DNA from: Sphingobacterium olei
Lineage (GTDB): Bacteria > Bacteroidota > Bacteroidia > Sphingobacteriales > Sphingobacteriaceae
Direction of reading: 5' to 3'
Assembly (NCBI RefSeq): GCF_005048855.1
Contig: NZ_SUME01000008.1
Location: forward strand, 186,001-250,000
Length of the DNA: 64,000 bases
Shown: positions 8,750 to 17,101 of the stretch, one piece after another
Layout: each line of letters begins with the position of its first letter
Position numbering within the stretch: position 1 is the stretch's first letter
Translations under genes and position numbers: made by a program
Notes under the pieces: generated by a model
The model's database searches: none
Told to the model about the DNA's origin: nothing
What the model saw: only the letters and a program-made list of their open reading frames with translations

Positions 8750-9103
8750 TTAATCCAGCAGATCCAAGCTTTTTTTTACGATATCATAGCGCAGAACCAG
8801 GTCGGCAACCATTTCTTTGAGTCTGGCATTTTCTTTTCGGAGCTCGGCAACCTCATCTGATGTTGCCTCACGGGTAACATCGCCTTCAAGTCTCTTTTTT
8901 CCGGCCTCCAGAAACTCCTTGTTCCATTTGTAGAACTGCGACTCGTTAATACTGTGCTTACGACAGATCTCGGCAATAGAATTCTCTGCACGTAAAGCTT
9001 CCATCACGATCAGAAGTTTCTGCTCTGCTGTAAAGATTCTGCGTGTACTGCGACGAACATCCTTGATGAAATTTTCGGGGGTTGTTTTTTTCGGTCTTCC
9101 CAT
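8750..9103 (-). CDS. IS3-family transposase OrfA (HTH)
   Basis: This 117-residue protein has a HTH_Tnp_1 domain (FTAEQKLLIVMEAL, then SIAEICRKHSINESQFYKW) and a C-terminal leucine-zipper-like helix (LRKENARLKEMVADLV). It binds the IS ends and supplies the N-terminal part of the OrfAB transposase. It ends shortly after the run of eight A on the coding strand that can serve as slippery sequence. Confidence 0.95.
   Translation of the reverse strand: MGRPKKTTPENFIKDVRRSTRRIFTAEQKLLIVMEALRAENSIAEICRKHSINESQFYKWNKEFLEAGKKRLEGDVTREATSDEVAELRKENARLKEMVADLVLRYDIVKKSLDLLD
8770..8777 (-). promoter_or_regulatory. Programmed -1 frameshift slippery site (A8 then G)
   Basis: On the coding (minus) strand the sequence is GTAAAAAAAAGCTTGG. 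In the OrfA frame it reads V-K-K-S-L. A -1 slip gives KKLGSAGLTDKYKKYMRL and continues without a stop into OrfB. This is the A-rich slippery arrangement known for IS3-family elements. No downstream pseudoknot was assessed. Confidence 0.75.
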
Positions 9104-9169
9104 GATGATTAAAGTTAAATCTTTTTTAGGAAAACACTCTCTTAGTTTTTAATGAATTATGTCCAAATT

Positions 9170-9691
9170 TTACTGACGATTTACATGTTTGACGATTTTT
9201 CTATCGTAACAAAACCTACCTGTATATATATTCTGCTTAAACTCATCGTCTAAATGCTTTATTTTTCTAAAATATTCTTTCTTTACCTCATGAAGGAACA
9301 CATCGTTGGAGGGCTTATCATTTAGTTTACGTTCCCAGTCCGCAAATAAAACGTGAAATTTCTCTTTGTCTCGATCAATTTCCTCTCGTTTAAGATAAGT
9401 TGTCCCAGTAAAAACAGGTTGTAAAAAATCTAAATTAAACAAATACCGTAATATAAGCAATTTAAACAAGCTTTCCGAACAATAGTCTAATTCATAAATA
9501 TTGTATAATGGTTTATAAACATACTTCTCCTTACTTATATGTGGTAAAATTCTTGTAATGAACTCTAATTCATGAGGGAATATTTTTTTTACCTCATTTT
9601 TTATTATCTTACTTAAGTATCTTGAAACAGCTACTTCTCTTTCTTTACCCTCGCCGACAAAACCTTCTAGTTCTTGTTTTGAATATATCAT
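9170..9691 (-). pseudogene. Hypothetical protein truncated by the IS
   Basis: This is a 173-residue open frame of unknown family, AT-rich, with no signal or membrane segment and many K/E/F/Y residues. Its last four codons (VNRQ) and its stop lie inside the 3'-flanking IS end (up to 9185), so the true C-terminus appears to have been removed by the IS insertion. The frame is open about 23 codons upstream of the ATG without another ATG, so the 5' end may also be damaged. I do not recognise the family. Confidence 0.55.
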
Positions 9692-9846
9692 CTTAAACCC
9701 ATCAATTTTTTTTATATTTTCTTCAATTTGGGTATTCTCAGTATTATCTTGACCTCCTCCCGGAGTGAATAGCGTCTAAAGTAACGAACAGCTGCCACAT
9801 TTAACAGTTTTTTGCTTCAAGATAGGAATTCATTGTATTTTATTAT

Positions 9847-11073
9847 TTATAATTCAAGCAACCAATTAAATACATTCAGGTGCTTTACACCGTTACGATC
9901 TTGTGTAAATGAATCGGTGGTAAGTAAATATTTCGGATAGTTGTCATTGATTTTCTCCAATGAACCAAATTCACGTTCTACAGTCTTTTCGCTGGACATT
10001 TCCCAAGCTACCTGATAATATTCTATATCGCCTGTTCGGGTTTTGCAAACAAAATCTACTTCGGCATTACGGGCTGTGCCTATCCAGATTTTATTTCCTC
10101 TGCGTAACAGCTCTAGATAAACGATGTTTTCTAAAATATGTCCTCTGTCGGTCGTACGTTCTTTGCCTGTCAAAACATTGAGCAAACCTGCATCAACTAA
10201 ATAGTATTTTTCTTGTGTGGCTAATTGTTTCTTTCCTTTCAGGTCGAAACGGTTTACTTTATAAAACACAAAACTTGCTGTTAGGTATTCCAGATACTTT
10301 TCCACGGTGCTGTGGTGTGTGCTTTGTCCGTCCTGTTTCAAAGTCTTTGCGATATTACCAGGCGAAAGCGGATTTCCGATATTTGAAGCCACGAATTTAA
10401 CAATGTTCCCGAAAGCTCGTTTGTCGTTAATCTGATGACGTTGGGTAATATCTTTTTCAACAATGGTGGTGTAAATGGCTTCTAAATATTCGTAAATTTT
10501 GTCAAAGCCTTCTTCACGTAATTCAACCCCTTTAGGTAAAGATGTTTCATTGATATAATCAAAACAAAAGGCTTCGTAATTGAGGTATTTATTGGATATA
10601 TCAATATCTCTTGCCGTTAAGTATTCTTTGAACGAAAAGGGTAAAATAGAAATTTCTATATAGCGACCACTCAACAAAGTAGCTAATTCGCTCGAAAGCA
10701 AAAATGCATTTGATCCTGTGATGTAAACATCAACATTTTCGGTTACAAAAAGTCCGTCCACCAATTTTTCAAAAAGCGGAATGTTTTGCACTTCGTCTAA
10801 AAATACATAGTTGGGTTTGTCGGCTTGCAGTTTGTTTTTGATTTCGAAATAAATGTCGTCCCAATTTTTGTTCAAATAATTTTCGGGCAATTCAAAATTG
10901 TAGAATTGAACTTGACGTTTACCAACACCAAGTTTGAATAACTGCTCACGGTATAATTCCAAAAGAGTAGATTTTCCCGACCTACGCAAACCGCTCACTA
11001 CTTTTATGAGATCTTTGTCTTTGTACGACAGCAATTTGTCTATATATTGCTTTCTGTTGGTGTATCTTGCCAT
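9847..11073 (-). CDS. AAA_14/DUF4143 ATP-binding protein
   Basis: This 408-residue protein has a Walker A GLRRSGKST (about 28-36) and a Walker B YVFLDEVQNI (about 88-97). They are followed by the sensor-like YITGSNAFLL, then a winged-helix part and a C-terminal DUF4143 nuclease-like fold (RNAEVDFVCKT with a D near residue 340). Such proteins are common single-gene accessory ATPases in Bacteroidota with unclear role, sometimes suspected of toxin or defence functions. It is preceded by a strong palindrome at 11092-11132 that probably controls it. The gene is probably intact. Confidence 0.88.
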   Translation of the reverse strand: MARYTNRKQYIDKLLSYKDKDLIKVVSGLRRSGKSTLLELYREQLFKLGVGKRQVQFYNFELPENYLNKNWDDIYFEIKNKLQADKPNYVFLDEVQNIPLFEKLVDGLFVTENVDVYITGSNAFLLSSELATLLSGRYIEISILPFSFKEYLTARDIDISNKYLNYEAFCFDYINETSLPKGVELREEGFDKIYEYLEAIYTTIVEKDITQRHQINDKRAFGNIVKFVASNIGNPLSPGNIAKTLKQDGQSTHHSTVEKYLEYLTASFVFYKVNRFDLKGKKQLATQEKYYLVDAGLLNVLTGKERTTDRGHILENIVYLELLRRGNKIWIGTARNAEVDFVCKTRTGDIEYYQVAWEMSSEKTVEREFGSLEKINDNYPKYLLTTDSFTQDRNGVKHLNVFNWLLEL

Positions 11074-11091
11074 AAGGCAAAGATATAAAGT

Positions 11092-11132
11092 AAATTATCA
11101 AAACCTGCATAAGTTACAGGTTTTGATAATTT
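11092..11132 (-). promoter_or_regulatory. Perfect 16-bp inverted repeat upstream of the ATPase gene
   Basis: The arm AAATTATCAAAACCTG (11092-11107) and its exact complement CAGGTTTTGATAATTT (11117-11132) are separated by 9 bp. The first arm starts 19 bp upstream of the start codon at 11073. A diverged second copy follows around 11168-11208 (AATTATCACAATT ... ACAAGTTTTGATGATT). This looks like an operator with a weaker secondary site, or an RNA hairpin in the leader. Confidence 0.7.
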
Positions 11133-11599
11133 TTAAAGAAGTTATAAAAACAGAAACCAACGGAAATAATTATCACAATTTACATAAAATACAAGTTTTG
11201 ATGATTAACTGATATACTGATCAACTATGGAACAACTCCTGGAAGATTATATAGGTCTATTTCTACATTAAAAACTGGTGGTCGTCAGGGTGCTTCTCTG
11301 GTAAGTGGTGCTGGGGTTTAGCAGTAGCATCTTCCCGTTACATTCCTGTTGAAATAGAGATAAGATAATGCCCCGCTCTCTTTACGCCTAAAACGGTGTA
11401 ATCCGCCTCAGAGAATATAGATGAATTTCACCCCAATACAAGGAAAAACAGCAATTAATTTCAATGGCAGTGATATAATTGTTGTATCGTTATTCTCTTT
11501 ACCTTCGTTATATTGATATTAGGAGCTTTGCATTTTAGCTGAACAACTTGTCATCACCACCTTTGATAAACCTTGGTTGACAATTAAAAACAATATATT
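11133..11599. other. Intergenic region, mostly featureless
   Basis: Apart from the diverged second palindrome near 11168-11208 I see no gene here. A short plus-strand frame ends with SSRYIPVEIEIR near 11369 and might be a coding remnant, but it is not recognisable. Confidence 0.4.
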
Positions 11600-11980
11600 A
11601 TGACATACAGAATAAATAAGTTCCTTCCGATTTTGGTGCTATTTGGATTGCTTTCCTGTGAAAAGGAAAAAATTCCCTCCGACATCATATTCACGGAAAA
11701 ATGTGACTTGTACGACCGAACAAAAATCTTAAAAAACATGCATGGAACGCTCCATTTTACGGACTCACTACCGACAGGACCGTTACCTGAGCCTATTTTT
11801 ATCATATTCACAACATCACAAGGACTTTTGCCAATCACGGTATGTAACATGCCACGTGAATTCCAGATGGCAGAAGGGGAATCAAGGGGCATTACATTCA
11901 GCGGTCGCATCGAGGTACTCCCCGACAACGTCGATGCCGGATCTGTGCCCATGGAATTGGATTATTTGAAATTTGAATAA
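11600..11980 (+). CDS. Small lipoprotein of unknown function
   Basis: This 126-residue protein has a lipoprotein signal (LPILVLFGLLSCEKEK, lipid-anchor Cys about residue 20). The mature part has two cysteines and a compact beta-rich look, with no recognised domain. It stands alone before decayed coding remnants, and I cannot assign a role. The short length and the debris downstream leave open that it is itself a remnant of a longer gene. Confidence 0.55.
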   Translation: MTYRINKFLPILVLFGLLSCEKEKIPSDIIFTEKCDLYDRTKILKNMHGTLHFTDSLPTGPLPEPIFIIFTTSQGLLPITVCNMPREFQMAEGESRGITFSGRIEVLPDNVDAGSVPMELDYLKFE

Positions 11981-12007
11981 CTCCTTAAATTAAATAATTT
12001 CGACTAA

Positions 12008-12308
12008 CATGTTACATCACAGAACCTGTGGGAAGACCCCACTCCCAGCCCGTATGATGGAGGAGCTTACTATTTCACCTGGCATCATCCAACAGGAAAT
12101 GCCGGTTTGATAATTGATTTCGATCTGCCATCCTTACCTGGAAATTCAATTCAGTTTTCAGTACATAGAACCAATACTTGCGGTATCAGTGGTGAACCCT
12201 TTTATTTTCAATACCAATGCCCACCTGTCTATATATGATACTATAGTATCCAATACAGAAGAATCCAGAGTTAAGGTAACGCAAATGAGTTGGCGATATT
12301 CAAGATAG
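12008..12308 (+). pseudogene. Frameshifted coding remnant, unknown protein
   Basis: Two overlapping plus-strand frames look protein-like in sequence. The first (12008-12238) contains YDGGAYYFTWHHPTGNAG and DLPSLPGNSIQF. The second (about 12190-12308) continues with NTNAHLSIYDTIVSNTEES. Neither has a proper start, and a frameshift near 12190 would join them. This looks like the decayed end of an extracellular beta-rich protein. No family was recognised. Confidence 0.35.
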
Positions 12309-12510
12309 TATACCCGGAATTACGCCAAAGGCCATGGCCAAGGAATTGAAGGATTTGGAGCAACATAAGCTCATTCAGCGGATTGTGACCAATGATTACC
12401 CGGTAAAAATCACTTACAGATGGACACCTTATGCAAATACGTTGATACCTATCATTGATGCACTAAAAGAGTGGGAAATAAAACATCGGCAGGAGGTGTT
12501 AAAAAAGTAA
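12289..12510 (+). pseudogene. HxlR-family regulator, C-terminal fragment
   Basis: The frame from 12289 to the stop at 12508-12510 encodes the HxlR winged-helix pattern. It reads IPGITPKAMAKELKDLEQHK, then a wing ending in YPVKITYRWTPYAN, then LIPIIDALKEWEIKH. The N-terminal half with the usual cysteine is missing and a stop lies just upstream (12286-12288). It is a truncated regulator stub among other debris. Confidence 0.75.
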
Positions 12511-12619
12511 ACATTTCGACAGATGTGAAAGACTACCTAATGTAAATCTGATCACCGCTTGCGATTTTAATATCGCTAATGTAACTTGCTTGCTCGAAAC
12601 ATGTATAATAAACATTGCA

Positions 12620-13417
12620 ATGACAAAAAACTCATCCAGACGTTCCTTTCTGCGTTCGGCGGCTATAGCTGCAGTCGCTGGCGGCCTACCACTTCAAATA
12701 GCTAAATCATCGGACGTCAAAGATGCGACCTGTTTAGAGAAACAGGCAAAGGGCATGACCATTTTATTTCAAGGAGACTCGATCACCGACGGGAAGCGCG
12801 GAAGAAATGCCGATCCTAATCATATCATGGGTCACGGATATGCATTTTCGATTTCAAGTCGCTGGGGCGCAGATTTTCCGTCAAGTGATTTGCTATTTTA
12901 CAACAGAGGAATCAGCGGCAACACGATTACTCAATTGCAAAGCCGCTGGCAAACAGATTGCCTTGACCTGCATCCTGACGTACTAAGTATTTTAATTGGT
13001 ATAAATGATGCAGCCAAGTTCGTAGAGAACCCTCCTGCAGAAGCAAAAGAAATTTACGTTCAGGCATTTGAGGATTGCTACCGTAATTTGTTAGAGCAAG
13101 TGCATAAACACGATCCCAATACCCTAATTGTACTAGGCTTACCATTTTTAGCGCCAGTTGGAAAGATCAAGGAACATTGGAATTCTTATCAGCCCATGGT
13201 CGCCAAACTAAGTGACAGGGTGCGAAATCTCGCCGTAGAATTTGATGCTGTAGTCGTCGATTTTCAGCGGGTGTTTGAAGAGGCAAGAAAAAAGGCACCA
13301 GATACGTACTGGATATGGGACGGTATCCATCCTACAGTGCCCGGGCATGAATTAATGGCCAGAGAGTGGATTACACAAGTAAGTAAACGCCTGAAATTTC
13401 TAAAAATATACAGCTAG
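12620..13417 (+). CDS. Tat-exported SGNH/GDSL hydrolase
   Basis: This 265-residue protein starts with a twin-arginine signal (SRRSFLRSAAIAAVAGG). I prefer the ATG at 12620 over the frame's earlier 12590 start because it places the Tat signal at the N-terminus. SGNH blocks are GDSITDG (nucleophile Ser), NRGISGNT (Gly), LIGINDAA (Asn) and WDGIHPTVPGH (Asp/His). Family members are esterases, often acetyl-xylan or other carbohydrate esterases, so a periplasmic carbohydrate esterase role is plausible but unproven. Its stop overlaps the end of a minus-strand gene fragment. Confidence 0.9.
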   Translation: MTKNSSRRSFLRSAAIAAVAGGLPLQIAKSSDVKDATCLEKQAKGMTILFQGDSITDGKRGRNADPNHIMGHGYAFSISSRWGADFPSSDLLFYNRGISGNTITQLQSRWQTDCLDLHPDVLSILIGINDAAKFVENPPAEAKEIYVQAFEDCYRNLLEQVHKHDPNTLIVLGLPFLAPVGKIKEHWNSYQPMVAKLSDRVRNLAVEFDAVVVDFQRVFEEARKKAPDTYWIWDGIHPTVPGHELMAREWITQVSKRLKFLKIYS

Positions 13418-13560
13418 TCGGACAAGGTCCTATGTGCGGGCAGACTGCTCACTTCATTCTCAATCCTGTCAAGCAGTCGCAATTGAACCCGCTTCAGTTC
13501 GAGCGACACATTAGGGTCGGACGACAATTCTCCGCTGTTGTCGCCGGTATAATGCTAATC
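13414..13560 (-). pseudogene. C-terminal coding fragment (possibly of a Na+/H+ antiporter)
   Basis: A minus-strand frame of about 48 codons ends at 13414 with NVSLELKRVQLRLLDRIENE and stop after RTLSD. It has no start and is closed upstream by TAG. The helical LELKRVQLRLLDRE-like tail resembles the C-terminal end of CPA1 antiporters from memory, with low certainty. It is a stub, not a gene. Confidence 0.35.
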
Positions 13561-13616
13561 GCTGGCGCGTGGACTTTGTCCTGTGTCCATTCTTATCAAT
13601 CCATATAAACTATCAA

Positions 13617-13784
13617 TTTTATTACTGCGCATTGTTATCAAATGCAATAGGAATAGCGATTGCACACAACCATCCGACAGGAACATTAGAACCATGCAGG
13701 TTTGACAAAATACTAACAAAAGAAATTTCAGCTATCTGTGGGTTTCTGAACATACGGTTATTAGACCATGTTATCCTAACTAGC
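13617..13784 (+). pseudogene. RadC (JAB/MPN) fragment
   Basis: The frame reads ALLSNAIGIAIAHNHPTGTL and continues to NIRLLDHVILT. This matches the RadC metalloprotease-fold core (AHNHPSG plus the LLDHIIIT strand). Both ends of the gene are missing. At 13785 the frame runs into sequence copied from the Rpn gene, so the last residues (EFHVNKS) are chimeric. Confidence 0.7.
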
Positions 13785-13941
13785 GAGTTCCATGTAAATA
13801 AATCCTAATCCTTCGTAAAACTCTTGAGTTGAATTTGCATATTTGGTAATTTCAACGAAATACTCTTGCTGGCCATATAAAAACAAACGCATTCAGCAAA
13901 ATATTTCCCCCGAGTCTCTATAGCACAGGCAGATATCATGT
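13785..13941 (-). pseudogene. Detached fragment of the Rpn transposase-like gene
   Basis: These 157 bp match 18747-18902, inside the Rpn pseudogene, almost base for base with a few substitutions and one single-base indel. The fragment includes the same frameshift context (AAATATTTTGCTGAATG on the minus strand). It is joined on the left to a RadC stub and on the right to the end of a small coding stub. Confidence 0.9.
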
Positions 13942-13942
13942 G

Positions 13943-13984
13943 CTACAGCCCCAGTTCCTGGAGCATGCGGTTATAGTTATTCAT
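13943..13984 (-). pseudogene. 13-codon stub downstream of the AAA ATPase gene
   Basis: An ATG 3 bp after the ATPase stop opens a frame encoding MNNYNRMLQELGL and then stops exactly where the Rpn fragment begins. It is probably the surviving head of a second gene of the ATPase operon, cut by the rearrangement. It is too short to identify. Confidence 0.35.
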
Positions 13985-13987
13985 AAA

Positions 13988-14650
13988 TTATTTGGTTAAT
14001 CTGTACTGCTCGGTATCTTCATAGAGCACATGCTGTAATCCATCTTCCGTAACCTGATAGATGTCGGCATCGGGATAAGCCAGCAGGATCGGCGAGTGCG
14101 TAGCGATGATAAATTGTGACCTGGCGTTAACCAGTTCCCGGATCCGCGTGAGCATATTCATCTGGCTGACGACCGACAGTGCAGACTCCGGCTCATCAAA
14201 GATATAAAGCCCATTGCCATACAGTCTGTTATGCAGAAGTGCAAGGAAACTCTCCCCGTGCGAACGCTCATGAAGGGATCCGCCATAACTATCCTGAGCC
14301 GAATAGTTATCTACCGCTGTGGCTACATTATAGAAGCTCTCTGCTCTTAAAAAGTAGCCGTCTTTATTCCGATACCCTGTACGTATGAGCTGAATATCTT
14401 CAAACAGTACGGAATGTGAATCCTGTGTGCTAAAATTGAAATTACGGCTCCCTCCTTCCGCATTGAACCCGGCATTGATCGCGATGGATTCGACCAACGT
14501 TGATTTGCCGGAACCGTTTTCACCGATGATAAATGTAACGGGGTTCCGTAAGCTCAATTCATCAAGCTTGGCGATAGACGGAATATTATAGGGATAACTA
14601 TTCCGCTCAGCTGTGGGTCTGTTATTCCGTATCTGGCTGATATAAATCAT
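13988..14650 (-). CDS. Small AAA (ABC-like) ATPase
   Basis: This 220-residue cytosolic protein has Walker A IIGENGSGKST (about 41-51), a signature-like RSHGESFLALL (about 128-138), Walker B GLYIFDEPESALS (about 146-158) and an H-loop IIATHSP. This is the compact AAA_21/AAA_23 type that occurs as a stand-alone gene or as the ATPase of two-gene defence modules. No intact partner remains downstream, only a 13-codon stub. The role is unknown. Confidence 0.88.
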   Translation of the reverse strand: MIYISQIRNNRPTAERNSYPYNIPSIAKLDELSLRNPVTFIIGENGSGKSTLVESIAINAGFNAEGGSRNFNFSTQDSHSVLFEDIQLIRTGYRNKDGYFLRAESFYNVATAVDNYSAQDSYGGSLHERSHGESFLALLHNRLYGNGLYIFDEPESALSVVSQMNMLTRIRELVNARSQFIIATHSPILLAYPDADIYQVTEDGLQHVLYEDTEQYRLTK

Positions 14651-14777
14651 GGATCGATAAATTAAACGTAAAGATAAGGATGAATTAAGATTATATAATA
14701 GTAAGTTTCACTATATTTATTTCGGTAATACAGTTGTAATCGGTCATATTTGAAAAACTTGAAAAATTAGGAGATAG

Positions 14778-16238
14778 ATGAAAAAATATTTTTGGATTAT
14801 CGGAATTTTAATAATAATTGTATTTCTATCTATTCCAATTTTTCACATTTTAAAAACCAAATGGAATGAAAGGGAAATAAGTATCGAAATACCAAAAGGT
14901 TATACAAATGATGCAAGTCAACTGAACTTAACCAAAATTGACACTATTATCCAAGTTCCAACAGACAAAAAAGAGATTGAAATTCAACTCAAAAAAGCAC
15001 TCAAATATGCAAAAGAAAATAATCTAAAAATTTCTATTGCTGGTGCAAGACACAGTATGGGTGGACACACTATTTATCCAAACGGAATTGTGTTGAATAT
15101 GCTTCCTTACAAGCAGATGGAACTTGACACCATAAACAATATTTTAACCATTGGTTCTGGTGCTTTATGGGAAGATGCTTTAAAGTATTTAAACAAATAT
15201 GGAAAATCAATTTCCATAATGCAAGCATTCAGTTCATTTTCAATAGGCGGTTCAATAAGTGTAAACGGACACGGTTGGCAAAAAGATTTACCGCCAATTT
15301 CCTCAAGTGTAATTTCTTTCACTTTAATGAAAGGGAATGGCGAAATTATCAATTGTAGCAGACAAGAAAATCAAGAACTTTTCAAATTAGTAATTGGAGG
15401 CTACGGATTATTTGGCGTTGTTTTAGACATAAAATTAAAAGTTGTAGAAAACGAAGCCTTGCAATACAAATACATTCGTTTAAGTCCTGGCAATTACGTA
15501 AAATATTACAAAAAATACATTTCAGAAAATCCAAATGTAAATCTCGTATTTGGTAGATTACGGATTTCAAACAAACATTTTTTAGAAGAAGCAACATTAA
15601 ATTTCTTTGAAAAAGTTGATGCAGCTATACCTATTCTACAAAATGGGAAAAGCACCGAAACACAAAGATTGGTGTTTCGAGGAAGTGTGAACAGCGAATA
15701 TGGAAAACGTCTTCGTTGGGATTTGGAAACAGGAATGAATAAAGTTTTTAAAAACGAAATTTATTCAAGAAATGAACTTTTAAGCGGCCACGTGTCACTA
15801 ATTGAAAATAAAGACACTTCTTCAACCGACTTACTTCAAGAATATTTTATTCCTGAAAGGAATTTTAATCAATTCATTTCGGATATGAAACCAATTTTGA
15901 GAAACTCAAAAATAGACTTGCTAAACATAACCATTCGGGGTGTTCATCAAGACAATGACAGTTATTTGAACTACGCAAGAGAAAATGTATTTGGTTTTGT
16001 AATCTTGTTCAACCAAAAGAAAACAGACAAACAAGAAGCAGAAATGAAAAAATTGACAAGCCAACTTGTAGAAGTCGCACTAAAAAACGAAGGAACATTT
16101 TATTTGCCTTATCGTTTACACATTGACAAAGACAAAATGAGAAAATCTTATCCAAACGCCGACACGTTTTTTCAATTAAAACTGAAATACGATCCGACCG
16201 AATTGTTCAATAATAAGTTTTATGAACACTACAAATAA
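14778..16238 (+). CDS. Membrane-anchored FAD-binding oxidoreductase (FAD_binding_4)
   Basis: This 486-residue protein has an N-terminal membrane anchor (residues 5-26). A VAO/PCMH FAD domain includes GARHSMGGHTIYPNG (His probably near the flavin), SIGGSISVNGHGW and LVIGGYGLFGVVLDIKL. The C-terminal part ends with a DPTELFNNKFYEHY motif typical of aldonolactone and alditol oxidase relatives. The substrate is unknown. The gene is distinctly A/T-rich compared with the xylan and SusCD genes, and it lies between rearranged segments and a solitary IS end, so horizontal acquisition is likely. Confidence 0.85.
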   Translation: MKKYFWIIGILIIIVFLSIPIFHILKTKWNEREISIEIPKGYTNDASQLNLTKIDTIIQVPTDKKEIEIQLKKALKYAKENNLKISIAGARHSMGGHTIYPNGIVLNMLPYKQMELDTINNILTIGSGALWEDALKYLNKYGKSISIMQAFSSFSIGGSISVNGHGWQKDLPPISSSVISFTLMKGNGEIINCSRQENQELFKLVIGGYGLFGVVLDIKLKVVENEALQYKYIRLSPGNYVKYYKKYISENPNVNLVFGRLRISNKHFLEEATLNFFEKVDAAIPILQNGKSTETQRLVFRGSVNSEYGKRLRWDLETGMNKVFKNEIYSRNELLSGHVSLIENKDTSSTDLLQEYFIPERNFNQFISDMKPILRNSKIDLLNITIRGVHQDNDSYLNYARENVFGFVILFNQKKTDKQEAEMKKLTSQLVEVALKNEGTFYLPYRLHIDKDKMRKSYPNADTFFQLKLKYDPTELFNNKFYEHYK

Positions 16239-16365
16239 AAACAACCACTAACATCTGGCGACTTACATCACTTACTGTTAGCTGCTACTTTATAAGACTT
16301 TACATATTGACAAATGACAAAATCCCAAATCATACGACAAGCTATAAAAGATTTAGTATTGTCCT

Positions 16366-16399
16366 ATGAATTATGTCCAAATTTTACTGACGATTTACA
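16366..16399. mobile_element. Solitary 34-bp end of the IS3 element
   Basis: These 34 bp are identical to 9152-9185, the outer right end of the IS, in the same orientation. No transposase or left end is near. It is a footprint left by deletion or recombination of a second copy. Confidence 0.8.
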
Positions 16400-16516
16400 G
16401 GTCCGGGTGTTGGAAAAACTTATTTAAACAGCTGTCCTTGTGGATTTAAATTTGAAACCTTTTTTGCTTGGATTGCTGTGTATCTTCTCAGTTCATCATA
16501 ACCAATTGTAAACTCA

Positions 16517-17101
16517 TTAGAAATCATCTTTAAATAAACCGTGAAATAAAGTAAACTCCGCTTTTCCAAATGCTTTGTAGCTTTCCAAAACATAATGCAG
16601 TGTAGAAAATTCTATTTTTTCATATCTCATTTCTAAAATTAATTTCTCCATTTCCTCGGCCAGTTCTCGTTCTTCCCTAGTAAATTTATCACTTGGTTCT
16701 GATGTAATTTGTCCCAAAAATTTCCCATCATCTGCATAATAGTATTCAATTTCCTTATTATATACACAATAAAAACGTTCCAAAATCGATATACAAAATA
16801 CAAGATTAGCCTCTTTGCGAACTGCAACTTTTTCAACATGTTGGCTTTTTTCTGTAAATGAATACGTCACACAACGATCACCACTAAAAAGCATGGTTTC
16901 ATCCTTAACAGTATAGTTATGTTCAAATGCGATCTCTTTTATTCTGAGAAATAAGCTGGCAAACTCTTTTCTATAATTCTTTTTAGAAAGGATGACCTTT
17001 GTATCTCGGTCAATTGACTCTGGACATTCATCGTATCCTTCCGAATAAGGGTAGATAAATGGCGGATAGTACTTACTTATATATATATCGTATTTTTTCA
17101 T
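16517..17101 (-). CDS. Hypothetical protein
   Basis: This 194-residue acidic and aromatic-rich cytosolic protein starts MKKYDIYISKYYPPFIYPYS. It has a central YSFTEKSQHVEKVAVRKE strand region and a helical C-terminal part (TREERELAEEMEKLILEM). The size and style resemble immunity or SMI1-like proteins, but no signature was seen. It is AT-rich and sits in the accessory region, upstream of palindromic regulatory sequence. Confidence 0.6.
   Translation of the reverse strand: MKKYDIYISKYYPPFIYPYSEGYDECPESIDRDTKVILSKKNYRKEFASLFLRIKEIAFEHNYTVKDETMLFSGDRCVTYSFTEKSQHVEKVAVRKEANLVFCISILERFYCVYNKEIEYYYADDGKFLGQITSEPSDKFTREERELAEEMEKLILEMRYEKIEFSTLHYVLESYKAFGKAEFTLFHGLFKDDF

Larger units (their letters stand above)
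7697..9185 (-). mobile_element. IS3-family insertion sequence (about 1.49 kb)
   Basis: OrfA and OrfB are encoded on the minus strand with an IS3-type frameshift site. Proposed ends are TGTATGTC at 7697 and, on the other strand, TGTAAATC ending at 9185. Read inward, the two ends share GGACA, CTAAG and GAGTGTTTT in the same order with a small gap. The right end at 9185 is supported by a second, solitary copy of the last 34 bp at 16366-16399, where identity stops exactly at this base. No clear target duplication is visible at these ends. Alternative ends at 7716 and 9165 (TGGGACA/TGGACA) would give a 3-bp AAT duplication. Confidence 0.85.

Noticed and set aside
7713..9168. IS ends at 7716 and 9165 with AAT target duplication
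   Set aside because: Possible, but the exact 34-bp copy at 16366-16399 reaches to the base equivalent to 9185, so I preferred the longer ends. The 3-bp match can be chance in AT-rich DNA.
10934..11212. 92-codon plus-strand frame ending in two similar segments
   Set aside because: The similar segments simply reflect the palindrome and its diverged copy, and the rest is antisense to the ATPase gene.
16399..16425. P-loop-like GPGVGKT in one frame
   Set aside because: Only seven residues match and the following codons do not look like an ATPase. It may be a scrap of one, but this cannot be supported.
16315..16427. Small plus-strand frame beginning MTKSQIIRQAIKDLVLSYE
   Set aside because: It runs through the solitary IS end and stops soon after. 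The coding look is probably accidental or a truncated stub, with no homology recognised.
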